From Lactifluus volemus (lineage: Eukaryota > Basidiomycota > Agaricomycetes > Russulales > Russulaceae): a DNA stretch of 64,000 nt. Made by a program: the position numbers and the translations under genes. Of the stretch, positions 1 to 9,911 are shown in pieces. Position 1 is the first letter of the stretch. Each line of letters opens with the position of its first letter. Below the pieces are notes generated by a model. The model did not search any database. It was given only the letters and a program-made list of their open reading frames with translations, and had not been told where the DNA came from. The stretch lies in the NCBI GenBank assembly GCA_022376515.1, contig WTXI01000074.1:101146-165145 (forward strand). Reading direction: 5' to 3'.

Positions 1-1
1 C

Positions 2-409
2 GCGGGCCATTTCCCGAGCATTGTACATCCTATGCTGTGCGCAGGTCATTTTCCGAATGCCACACTTCCCACCCAGTGCGCCAGTCATTTCTCGAGTATT
101 GTACATCCTACGCTGTGCACAAGACATTTGCCCGACACAGCACACGCCCCCCCCCCACACAAATCAAGCGATCGCACACTTCTCCCGGCCACAATCGACC
201 TGTCCAAGATTATTATACAGGGACAAACCGTTGAACAGATAGTGCAAGAGGCTCGAGAAGAGGGCGCGAGGGAGGCAATGGACAGGGTCGCCAAAAAAAT
301 GGATCTGATGTTCCCTTCATCGGATCCTGATATAGGTTTGACTATTGCTAATCTACGATCCGCACATACTGACACCAGCGGACTTCAGATAGTTTGTACC
401 AGGACATAG
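2..409 (+). CDS. Partial coding region, unknown protein (3' end only)
   Basis: An open frame runs in from the left edge and stops at 407-409. Its first 45 or so codons are made of an imperfect 39-bp (13-codon) tandem repeat rich in His, Pro and Cys. The rest looks helical and charged, with a run of Glu/Ala/Arg (EQIVQEAREEGAREAM) and then a mixed segment. I recognise no family. It may be the last exon of a gene that starts left of the window, or chance coding over a minisatellite. The helical part lacks low-complexity bias, which is the only argument that it is real. No intron boundary is obvious. Confidence 0.3.
   Translation, partial: AGHFPSIVHPMLCAGHFPNATLPTQCASHFSSIVHPTLCTRHLPDTAHAPPPHKSSDRTLLPATIDLSKIIIQGQTVEQIVQEAREEGAREAMDRVAKKMDLMFPSSDPDIGLTIANLRSAHTDTSGLQIVCTRT
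6..148 (+). repeat. 39-bp minisatellite, about 3.6 copies
   Basis: Units start near 6, 45, 84 and 123. Each begins with g(c/t/a)catt and most end in a ctgtgc or agtgcg motif. Units 1 and 3 are the closest pair (both contain gtattgtacatcct or a near variant). The period is a multiple of three, so the repeat stays in frame within the overlapping open reading frame. Confidence 0.7.
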
Positions 410-658
410 GGTATGAAAAGTAGTGTACGTCGTCACGTCTTCCCCACTAAATTGCCGCGCCTTCCATCTTTTCTGTCCACTGCATACTTTAGCAATGCGT
501 CAATTGTGCAATAGTAGTTAAATGAAATTAAATTAAATCTATCGGCTAGATAAGCTACCCCACACACACATCGTTCCAAATTGGTAAATGGAATCCATCT
601 CGAGTGAAAAAATGCACACCCCACGTCTTTGCATCCCCACTGTTTCTTACCCCCCCCC

Positions 659-2733
659 ATGGACGACCTCTACAGAACCCGTCAATGTGATTCTCTTGAT
701 CCCAGCCACCCTCTCACTGAGCGTTCTTTGAGCTCTTCGCTTTCTACTCCCCCACTCTGCAGTGGTTCATCAATGCACACATCGCGTCTAGATGATACAC
801 AAGATACATTTTCCCTGGTAAGTGGCGATATATAACGTGCATATACTGACAAACGCTGTTATATGCGTACAGGGATCTCCGTTCATACCAAGGGCACACG
901 ACGACTCGAGTGTACTCGCGTCTGCCACCCATGACGAACTTATGAGCGTAGGAAACCCCGCATACCTCCATATGTGTGCGAGGCTTAAAGACAGTGATTC
1001 CCGCGCAGTGAAAGCAGAGTAAGTGCTCTCTCATATGCATATACAAACTTACACCGCTGTACACACCAGAAAATTGTATGACAACCTCTTGGAGGCTTTG
1101 CGCCAAGGAGGGTTCGTGCATTCCACCCGGAGTGTGGAAACTCAAGGCAATGCACCTGCACAGGCCCCACTACCGTCGTTGCAAAGGAAGGATTACCCGA
1201 AAGTAAGGTACTGGTATCAGGAGGAATACACCAAAGAGCACAACCGACGCAGAGACGATCCCACCTACAAAGCAGGGCCGCGTGGCAAACAACGTGCCAG
1301 TAAGGGGGAAAATGTTACGTTGTGGTTCATCGAGGATGAATCAGGAATCATGGTGGACGGAAAAATGGCAGATGAGATTCGCCGTCATTCCCGCCTACTC
1401 TGGGGCCTTCTCTTCGAAGAATATAATGGGAAGCCCGGATCTACGTGGACGCGCGTGCCCGCGAAAGCACAATTACAGTTTTATCACGATATGGAATCAG
1501 AATTCCCCTTCCTCCGGTTGTGCCAAGGCAGATATAAGTCTAAAACCATCTCGACGCTCGGGTACTCTCATTGGTACGACAACCACTTGAATGGCATAAA
1601 ACGCGAAGAGGCTTTATTGCTGGAACAAAACTCCTCGCGCCCACCGAAGCGACCCGCAGACACTTCACCAACTCCGGAGGCAAGCAAGAAATCGAAAGGT
1701 AAATAATCTATCCACAATGTACATCTCATGACTGATGCGTTCCAGCGGATACAAGTTCCCCCCGGGCGATACAGGTCCCCCGAGAGTCCGATAATTTGTC
1801 CTCCCAGTGCGTTTCTCCACTCCCTCCCGATTCAGATATGTGCACCTCATACCTGTGTAGCCCCACCTTCACCGCCACCACCGGCTTCACCACCTCCACC
1901 GGCTTCACCACCTCCACCGGCTTCACCGCCTCCACCGGCTTCACCACCTCCACCGGCTTCACCGCTCCCTACTCCCGCGACCGAGATTCCTAGGCCTCGC
2001 CCACTCGTAAGTTCTATCTGCACCTGTGCACTATTGCAGCACTAACATGGTATCGGAAGTACATTACCATCCGCCATCCTCTGTATGTGTCACATATCTC
2101 CCTAAATTCCCTCATTCACGCAGCCCGTCCAGCTCGTCCGTCACCCGGCGCGATTCAACAAATAGGCCTCCCGTTGTGGCTCCAACGCTCTCGGATACAG
2201 GAGGTGTCCGTGATGTCCCTGCAGCGGCTACAGCTACGGGGACAGAAGGTGCCTTTATTACATGTTGCCTCGCGAGACTAGCACTCACGCAATACGCACC
2301 ATCCCTAGACGCTTCCATCCCATCATGCAGAACTGACAATCCCGGATCTGCGACAACACCAGAGACGCCAAATGGCACAGCGATGGCAGCAATACCACAG
2401 CCCGACAACGGCCAAAAGAAGGCAATCCGAATGCGCCCGAACAACTCGTTATCTGCGCGGTAAGTTTGTCTATCACTGGACCACCAGACTCATGTCATGT
2501 TTACGGTCACACACACAGCAATTTATTCGCGATCGATTACATGAAGGAACACCCCCATACCACAAGGGAAGAATTCGCCACCGTATGGAACGATCTCGAC
2601 ACGCAAACCGTTGAAGTGAGTGATATTATTCTTATCGCCCCTCTTGCACACGCGATACTAATGTGCATATGTATGACAGCGCTATAAACAAACAGAACAA
2701 GAGGCCAAGAAGGTCAAATCGAACAAGAAATAA
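659..2733 (+). CDS. Unknown multi-exon protein
   Basis: ATG at 659 opens exon 1 (659-817). Clean GT-AG introns at 818-872, 1019-1069 and 1699-1745 join it in frame to exons 873-1018, 1070-1698 and one starting at 1746. The long third exon encodes a compact, non-repetitive domain with motifs KVRYWYQEEYTKEHNRR, NVTLWFIEDESGIMVDGKM and FYHDMESEFPFLRLC, then a Lys/Pro-rich tail. Downstream lie a Pro/Ser/Thr minisatellite, a Ser/Thr/Pro-rich stretch (about 2115-2460), and a terminal helical segment (DYMKEHPHTTREEFATVWNDL) spliced over an intron at about 2615-2680 to end in a basic tail at 2733. The splicing of the minisatellite exon is unresolved: the frame entered from exon 3 stops at 1991-1993. 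The tail recalls an HMG-box-like helix pair but I do not claim one. Function unknown. Confidence 0.55.
1880..1969 (+). repeat. 18-bp coding minisatellite, five units
   Basis: The unit ACCGGCTTCACCACCTCC repeats from 1880 with single-base variants. In one frame it encodes Pro-Ala-Ser-Pro-rich sequence, in another Thr-Gly-Phe-Thr-rich sequence. Neither frame joins cleanly to both neighbouring exons of the unknown gene. Confidence 0.8.
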
Positions 2734-2819
2734 CAAAGGTATGCACAATACGATCTTCCTCCGCCATATGAGACTGACGGGACACTCATAGCTCGCTCGC
2801 GTTCACGATTTCAAGTTAC

Positions 2820-3190
2820 TTCATTTGCGAACAGTGTGCTTTAGATCGATATCTATTAGATTCAATTGGATTCGATCAAGGGCGTCATAAAATTGAACAA
2901 TTTTGATCTTAATCGATTATTATTGTATTGTAAATAGATAGTCGATTCAATTCAATTCAATTCAAAGTCGCGTAACAAAATTAATTCGATTTGATTCAAT
3001 TCAATTCAAGCTCGCGTAACGAAATGGATTCGATATGATTCAAGCGAATTCGTTCCGATCTGATCTGGTATTCAATTCGATTCAGAATAATTATAATGCC
3101 TTAAAATTTCCATTGAATTAAAATGGCTATTGTTCGGATTTTTGAATTAAATTGATTGGTTCAATTTTTTGCGGTTTACTCCGGATTACT
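2820..3190. repeat. AT-rich island of degenerate TTCAA/GAATT repeats
   Basis: About 370 bp dominated by short variants of ATTCAATTC and GATTCGAT, much more AT-rich than its surroundings. Similar sequence forms the inner flanks of the inverted-repeat element at 31.9-34.4 kb. I looked for that element's terminal repeat (CGAGAAATG...TTACAGTAA) here and did not find it. No gene is visible from 2,734 to about 3,489. Confidence 0.6.
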
Positions 3191-3489
3191 ACATTCCACT
3201 TCTCACTGGGGTTCAACGTTCAACTTTGGATCACGTTTGGTCACGTTCTAAATTAGGGCAGGTCAAATAAGACTACTCACGGATTCTTGCAGATACTCGC
3301 AGATACTTACTCTCGCTCTCACTCATTTTTCAGAGTTCTAGCTTCCGTATACACCTTCGATGGGACATGTCCACTGCTTCATTTATTATCCTAGCCCCTG
3401 TGAGCTGCCCTCAGCAAGGATGCACACCACTGTAGCTTCAACATCGTCGCGGTCACACACGACTCTTTTTTAGCTATTGCTACCACAGG

Positions 3490-4120
3490 GCTCGGTGCAT
3501 GTGGTCTGCGTGTCCTGCACCCATTCGAACACATGCCATCAAGTACAGAGTACAGTCACCTCGCCTGCCCCCCCTCAAGTCTCTAGTCGGTTTCGCCCGC
3601 GCGCGTCATCTCGCTGACTCAATCACCACACGTCCCCTCCCGCCAAACCATCGCGAGCCGCACACCATCAGCTACCAACGACACTCCATCAAGTCCGATA
3701 TCATCGACGAATGGGGCGCCCGCTGGCGGGACAGTGACCGCACCTTCCAGGCCTACATCGCCCTCCCTTTGCCCTGGCGAACCCCCTCCCGTTATCATGG
3801 GTGCGAAGGGCTGCAAGCGCGCCATCTTCTCGACGCTCATAAGATCCATCACCGGACATGCCTTTGTCGGCGTGTACTCAGCATGCTTCCACCCCGACCA
3901 ACCCGTGGGCTGCCCCTGCGGCGCCGCCCTCCAGACCATCAAACACGTCGTATCAACCTGCCCACTCTTCGCCCAAGCACGTCGCGAGATCCTCCTGCCA
4001 GTCGATTGCAACTTATCTCTCCCCATCCTCCTGGGCACATCCCAGGGTGGTGAAGCCGTCCCGTTTCCTCAAAGCCACACGGGTCTGCATGGTCCCAAGG
4101 CAAAACTGGGACCCAGGATA
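3490..4120 (+). mobile_element. LINE 3' remnant (RNase H / zinc-knuckle tail)
   Basis: Translated pieces match the C-terminus of a LINE ORF2: WGARWRDSD, then after a frameshift near 3,790 ITGHAFVGVYSACF and GCPCGAALQTIKHVVSTCPLF, a CxC...H...C knuckle. The LINE at 27.1 kb has the equivalent GCQCGHAALQTPTHIIFHC, but the two differ enough to be separate families. The copy is 5'-truncated, frameshifted and has no visible poly(A). It may belong to the same family as the LINE starting at 58,096, whose 3' end lies outside the window. Confidence 0.7.
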
Positions 4121-5181
4121 GTCATCATGTACAAGACATTGACTTGCCGTTCCGCCCCCAGCCTATGCAAGCCGGTCCTCTCCCATACAATCCGTACTCT
4201 CTCCATACAGCACCGCTGGGCGTCAGCACCTTCACCGAATCGAGTTTCTCCACCGTTGCGAATGGATGCGTCGCGTTGTCGTTTGGGTAGATGGTATATC
4301 TCATGGCACGGTGAGTGTTGCTCGTTTCTCCTGTCCGTTAAGATTGCCGCCTGCGACTCAGGACGTCCATGACAAATCAACGAACAAAAGACAAATTCCG
4401 CTATCATCCAAGTTCAACCTTACTTCTGGATCTCTCAATTATACCTCACTGCGCGACCCAACAGATGCACCCACGCTTTACTACAGTTCTAGTCCGTCCA
4501 TTGCTGCCCGTTCTGATTGTACCAGCCTGTAAATAGTGTTATTCCCCTCCTCCCTCTTCCCCATAATAGCCACGCTTCCGTCCAGTGTTCTGCTACTTAC
4601 CCACACTCCTCCCATTGAGATGATCGAAGCCCGTGAGGCTCAATCCAAGGGAATTGTTGAGAACATAGAGCCGGAGTGGATGACTGTCGATGAGCGTGCA
4701 GATCATCGTGAAGCTGCTCTGTGTGAGCAGTCAAGTGAGAAACCTCGTTGTCAACGCAAAGGTGATTGACTATGCTGAGACCGTGCACAGAGATGACTGG
4801 TGTGGGTGCTTGATGCCGCCACTGCTGAGATGTGAGGTGCTTACACCAGTTTAGCCTTGAGATAGCAGATTTGGTATACCAATAGCATTCACTTAGCTGA
4901 ACTTTAGCTGAGAAATGAATGGCTTATTGATAAAGACATTTACAGAACACTAACTTAGAGACAATTATGCAAAAGAATGGTGAAACCGGAGATAATTTGA
5001 CAAAGTAATAGTGCTCGCTAGCTGCATTTAGCCGAGGGAACATCTAGCGAGCATGTGGCGTTTTATTGGGTGTTAACATGTCTTAGGCAATCGCTAGGAT
5101 CATATACATGTCTTAGGCGATCGCTAGGATCGCATACTTCAATTATTGCTACGCTATTCAAGATTAGCAGCTGGGGGTTTT
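4121..5181. other. Unassigned sequence between LINE remnant and NLR1
   Basis: I see no supported gene. A 77-codon open frame (4,536-4,769) has no recognisable similarity. There is a 10-bp perfect inverted repeat (tgctcgctag at 5012-5021 and its complement at 5044-5053) and a 30-bp direct repeat at 5077-5136. Homology to the other NLR genes begins abruptly at about 5,182. This stretch could be the 3' untranslated end of the adjacent LINE remnant. Confidence 0.35.
5077..5136. repeat. 30-bp tandem direct repeat, two copies
   Basis: catgtcttaggcaatcgcta... at 5077-5106 is followed directly by catgtcttaggcgatcgcta... at 5107-5136. The copies differ at only a few positions. The repeat lies about 45 bp from the point where NLR1 is cut off. 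Confidence 0.75.
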
Positions 5182-5192
5182 CGTGATGGAGA

Positions 5193-6416
5193 TCAGCAAC
5201 AGCAAGTCGCTGGACAAAGAACATATGTACGTTTTCCATTAATCCAGAATAAGGACCCATAACCGGATGTTTTCCAATCTTGAAAGGCCTGTCCTTGAGT
5301 GAACCACACCGCAGTGCCATCGTGGTAAGCGTCTCGGGCAGTGTTATAATTGATGGAAGGATCTGGAGGGGAGAGCCACTGGTAAAATGTTTCGCGTAAC
5401 TGATGTTCACTGGCAGTGGCATTTTGAGACTCTAGCCAGTGTCTCAGATCTCCAAGATCGTTCCCAACCTGTTGCGTTGCTAACGTCGTTTCCCTTATAC
5501 CTATGACCATGAACCTCATCATTAACGGTAGACTAGTCGAAACACACGTTGCGTACCGTCAACAACCTGCTCGATTTTATTGTCCATGCTGTCTGTAGTT
5601 TCTAGGACTTGCACAGTTGCGGTTCGAGCCTCATCATTTGACAATATTTCCAGTCTTTGCAGCGCATCTTCAATATCGTTCTTCCCAAGCAGCTTCCTCA
5701 GATATTTCTCTGAGAATGGTCAGTCAAGTGACAACTCTGCCGAGAGATCGACTCACTCCCCCATCCTTTTCTGACCTCCTGTGTCGCAATGGCCAGGATT
5801 CCAAGAATTTCAGCCATTATCTTCGCAATCAAGTTCTTCATCGCTTCGGTCAGTTGAACTTTAACGTAGATCTCGAGACGTCCGAAAAAGTTTTCAATTC
5901 TGTCGAAAAGATCAACAAGGGTGTCTTGGCTCGCACCAACATTTTTGGCTGCCTATAGACTTTATGAGTCATATTTTACTGTGCCAATCAAGGGAACAAC
6001 ATACTGCGAGGAAGATACCAATTCCAGCAAAAATCACTTTTGCTGGTGAAAATACCTCGAATCCGAATGTTAGAAGGCAGATCCTTGAAGGGACAGATCC
6101 GAAGATTCACCATGGCAACACCCTGGCCAAGGGTGCCAGAAAGTGCGCATAGAACAGTAACAGTGGTGTTGAGCCATTGTTTAGAGCTTCCAATATCGCT
6201 CCGAGATTGAATGAACTGTTGAATATTGTATTGTTTATTAAGTAAGTCGAGGATAGCGCCAGGGGAGTCGCAATCTTCCAGTTGTACTGTGAGCTGATGG
6301 GAAAGAAGGTCGTTCTTCGTCTTCCTTTTATACTTGTTCAGGGCGGCATCGAAAATAGATCGGAAATTGGAAGAGGAAGAGGAAGCTGAGGGTGTCAGGA
6401 TAGGAGTGTGCGACAT
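5193..6416 (-). CDS. NLR1: Goodbye-only truncated STAND protein
   Basis: The N-terminal half of the NLR-like family with five exons: 6416-6111, 6055-6005, 5952-5757, 5709-5548 and 5500 onward. Spliced in frame they give the fungal STAND 'Goodbye' domain: FDAALNKYKRKTKNDLLSHQ, DCDSPGAILDLL, then the KVIFAGIGIFL segment and amphipathic helices with AIATQEVRK-type sequence. Exon 5 encodes the conserved WLSPPDPS...WFTQGQAFQDW linker and ends at Gly-Lys, exactly where the P-loop should start. The next exon is missing. Reading on into the former intron gives a stop at 5193-5195 and a 340-aa product. NACHT and ankyrin exons are absent: homology ends near 5,182. It is closest to NLR5 over this half. 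It could act as a free signalling or decoy domain, or be a dead half-gene. All five exons remain open. Confidence 0.7.
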
Positions 6417-6619
6417 AGGGATATAACCAATCCGATGGGGATTCGGTGTGTGTCAAGGCATAAAGGCAAGGACGACAATAGATCAGCCTGCTGCCTCATG
6501 TCGATAGAAATAGTCATGCCCAGATATGGTAGTGATATGGTCGATAGGCGCAGGTCAGTGTCTGTCAGTGCACGTGATGAGACGCGCTTGCAGTAGCGTG
6601 CGCGGCCCGGCCAACTTGA

Positions 6620-8120
6620 TCGAACGCTATTTAGACAAAGTGCTGCATCGTCATTGACAGGAAAAGGTGCGAGAACAGCTCCGGCGCTGGAGCTGCCACC
6701 TTTCCCCTATCACGCTCCTAAAACCTGTTGATTGAAGACCGCGCTTCGTTTGACAGGCACAGAGATACAGCGAAGAGCATCGTGAGGAATGTGCGCCACA
6801 ACCCCTTCCCTTCCCGTCATCCTCGTTACGGTGACCGGACCTGCTCCGTAGCATCCCTTCCGGTCCTTTGAACTCTTTAGAACGCCCTCCGCAACCTACG
6901 CCGATTACCAGAGGATTCAGAGAGGGATCGATTAGTGAGGTGTCTGGGCACCGTGGCTAGCGGGTCTCAGATGGCGGCAGTGATGGTGTGCTACCGGAGT
7001 GGTCATTAGCAGTGCGCATGGTGGATCTCTTAACATGTGAAGCACTGTCACTTCAGGGCTCGAGTTTGGCTAGGCCAAGGAGGGTAAATAAGATTTTACC
7101 TTGCAACATCAAAATATCCAACCAGATTCATACGCGCAAGAAAAGAGGTGGGCGTCTCGTGTCCAATTTTCCAATTGTATTTTTCGTGTTGACAATCTGT
7201 CCATTATTTTTGTTCCCGAAGGCTGACGAGGAGGCCAGAAATGACCCCCGCAGCTACTCGTATTCTCACTCCATACCCCCACCACCTTCACCACCACCAC
7301 TAGGTAGACCTCCTGTTCTTTCTCGAATACTCCTGCATCAGCGGAACAGTTCTTTTCTGACGTTCGTGCACACCTACGACACTGGAACACCAGTCGCATT
7401 CCAGTGTTCCATTTGAGGCTCCGATCAACGGTCCATCTAGGGCAAAGCGAATCGGACAACCTACCATTTGCGGAACCGCAGCCAAGATGGCGTCAGGTTA
7501 TAAAGTCCGTACGAATAAGGAAGCTGTCCGGTAGTTATAGAAGACCCGCTCTCCGTGCGACTTTTGCCTACAACTCGTTTGTTGTTGCAGGTATGCAGCG
7601 GCCACCACGCCCAGTCGACGGCTCAGTTGCTAGAAGCGAACGTCGGTGACGCAGACGAAGGAAGGCATGCAGCCTATCAAGCGTCGATTATTGTTCCCAC
7701 TTCCTCGCTCGGCAGACTCTTCCTTTACAAATACCAGCTCTTCTCGGTTTCAGTCTCAGAGCCAGAGCCAGCCAGAAGCAGGACATTTGATGTCTCCGCC
7801 TCATATACGGTATGAGCGTGGCCTTCGAGTTCTGTGGATGGGACGGACGTGACGATATCGCTCACTACGGATGGGGATCCTGAGCAAGTATTTGATAAGC
7901 CGTTGCCTCCCACTCTTCCCCAAGTACCCATAGGTGCCGCTGAATAGCCGGAGGAAGAGGTGCTGTAAAAGTTAAGTCGCCGGCTGCGTACACTGAGGTT
8001 GGGCCGGCTGGTGGACCTGCGCACGGTGCCGGTGGAGGTATCCCCGTATACGTGGGCGCTGGAACTGTCGAAGGCCTAGGAGGGGGCGATGAGGGTTAGG
8101 AAGAAGTGCAACTCCACTGC
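6620..8120 (+). pseudogene. Degenerate copy of the proline-rich gene (unit 1)
   Basis: Stretches align by eye with the near-intact gene at 41.7-44.1 kb in the same order: the region around the acidic N-terminus (cgcgcttcgtt...cacaacccc), the block before the coiled coil, the SxPPPPSPPP stretch at about 7270-7300, the GQPTI...KMASG segment, the Gln/Ser repeat (cagagccagagccagcc) and the Gly-Ile-Pro-Val-Tyr-Val end at about 8030-8060. Frameshifts, stops and a deletion of the segment before the C-terminus make it non-coding. Confidence 0.65.
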
Positions 8121-8339
8121 CATCGACGCCGCCAAGAAGGACAAGAGGACGTACTGGTGGTGGTGTGCGGAGATGATGACTTGTGTTTTACGATAATATA
8201 CTCTTCATTGGTCTGAGCTGTAAGGTCAGGTGTCTGACCGACAGACGGGACGAGGATCTCCCAGTCAAAATTTCTGGGTTTAGAAGTCACAGACCGGGTA
8301 ACATGGAACGGAAGTGAAATTAGCCTGAGGGTAACACAA

Positions 8340-9450
8340 TCCCTGAAAGCCCAATGATAACAAACTTCACAACAACCAACAATCAAACGTACACCTCGAC
8401 CCGTCTTCGGCATCTGCGACTCAGCTCCGCCGCACTCATTCATGAGAGTCCATCTAGCGATTGCTCGCTCATTCGCCTGGATCCTTCAACGCGTACGTCC
8501 ATCCTTTTCGAATTCGCGACGACTTCCTTTTCAACATTCTAAATTTTGAACCCGAATCGCGCCCCCTAGATATGCGGACCTACCCATTTCGAAGCTCATC
8601 GCAGTGCTGGTTCTGTTGTATGAATGCGCAGGCGAGCTACTAGTACGCGTGTTTCTGACCACCCGCTCGAAGGAATTTTGCGCTCTCATCTGGGGCAGAC
8701 CCCTCTGCCCGGAGGGAAAATGGACAAAGTGGACGCTGGGGGTCGTCGAAACGGCAGTGAGCCTTTTCCTTTCTTCCATCCATCTACCTACCCTTCATGC
8801 CACGATTATTATTTTTTGTGTGGCTAGTTTAGGGAAGCAAATGAAAAAGCCGCCTTCCCATTGTGCTCCCAGCATGTCCACACCCTTTACACCCTCCTTC
8901 CATTCGTCTCGCGGTACATGTAGTGGTCACTCCCGTAGTGGCGATTCTCGATGACCTCTCCATTCTGGAGGAGCTTCGCGCTGCTCCCGGTGAGGTGGCG
9001 CCGCAAAGAGGCACTCGTACCGCTGGGCAGCGAGCATTGGCCTTACGAGGGGCTCCACATGCGTCCCTCGTTGTAGTGTCCTTCAGTTGTTCCTTTTCTC
9101 ACTCTTATGGTTATCGCCTTTACTCAGAACTTCACGACGCCCTCTGGCTAGGGAGTATTTACCGCCTGCACCGCTTCCGGAGGACTGCCTCGCCAGTGAA
9201 AGGATTGACGGCAGACATCCTCGTAGGCTTTTTCTCATTTCCCTGTCCTTGCCTGCTTTTGTGCGGTTGGCTGGCGGTGGAAAATTAGATGGAGATTGTG
9301 AGGATTGCATACGCTCGCGATGCTGCATTTGAGAGGTGGGGACCAGGCCAATTGAAATCCTTCGAGGAAATTCAACAGGCTATCTCGGCTTGCTCTCAGG
9401 CAGCCCTTACTTGGAAACGTTTCATCAACCGGAACTGTGTTGGCCTCATA
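8340..9450 (+). pseudogene. Degenerate Nudix hydrolase copy (unit 1)
   Basis: All exons of the intact Nudix gene at 44.4-45.6 kb can be recognised here: exon 2 from about 8572 (atgcggacctacccatttcg), the Nudix-box exon start TTTAGGGAAGCAAATGA near 8827, the exon carrying CTCGCCAGTGAAAGGATTGACG at about 9190, and the last exon (GCATACGCTCGCGATGC at about 9307). Exon 2 is frameshifted before the Gly-Gly of the Nudix box and further indels follow in exon 3, so no full product is possible. Confidence 0.75.
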
Positions 9451-9911
9451 GTTAACATCAGGGTCGTTCCTCATAAATGTACGTACAAGAATAGGGTAAT
9501 GCACTAATAGAGTTTGTGAGTTTGGTGGGAACGCACTGGTATATGATCATCCAAGTGACCATGGATGACCACAAAATCAGCACGGCCATTGGGTGGGTAA
9601 GGTTTATCAGGTGAATGTAAAGTTTAGTATCAATATAAAATGCGATGGCGACATCGGATCCCTATCACAGACGTACTCGGAGCGCAACAATACATCACAT
9701 ACACTTTTTGGAATATGTATTTATGGCGCAAAATGTTTACAACCACTACTACTAGTACAGTAACAGAGACGCGCTCGTCGACGTGTGGAACGTGGTCCAC
9801 CGTATCATAATATGGTTGGGACGCCAGTGTACGTAATGTGAGGTGGGGGATGGGAGGAAGCCGGAGTGTTGTCAGTAAAGATTGTGATAGGCTGTAGTGT
9901 CGCACATACTC
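9451..9911. other. Intergenic: Nudix remnant to NLR2 3' end
   Basis: No gene seen. The sequence is homologous to 45.6-46.18 kb, the equivalent tail-to-tail gap in unit 4 (shared blocks include gcgatggcgacatcgga and the CTACTAGTA-rich stretch), which supports duplication of the whole cassette with its spacer. Confidence 0.6.

Noticed and set aside
6..148. Tandem repeats as a CRISPR array
   Set aside because: The units are contiguous and imperfect with no unique spacers, and the DNA is eukaryotic.
5012..5053. Inverted repeat as a tRNA gene or terminator
   Set aside because: Ten-base arms around 22 nt show no cloverleaf, and no A/B-box pair is visible. A rho-independent terminator is not expected in a fungus.
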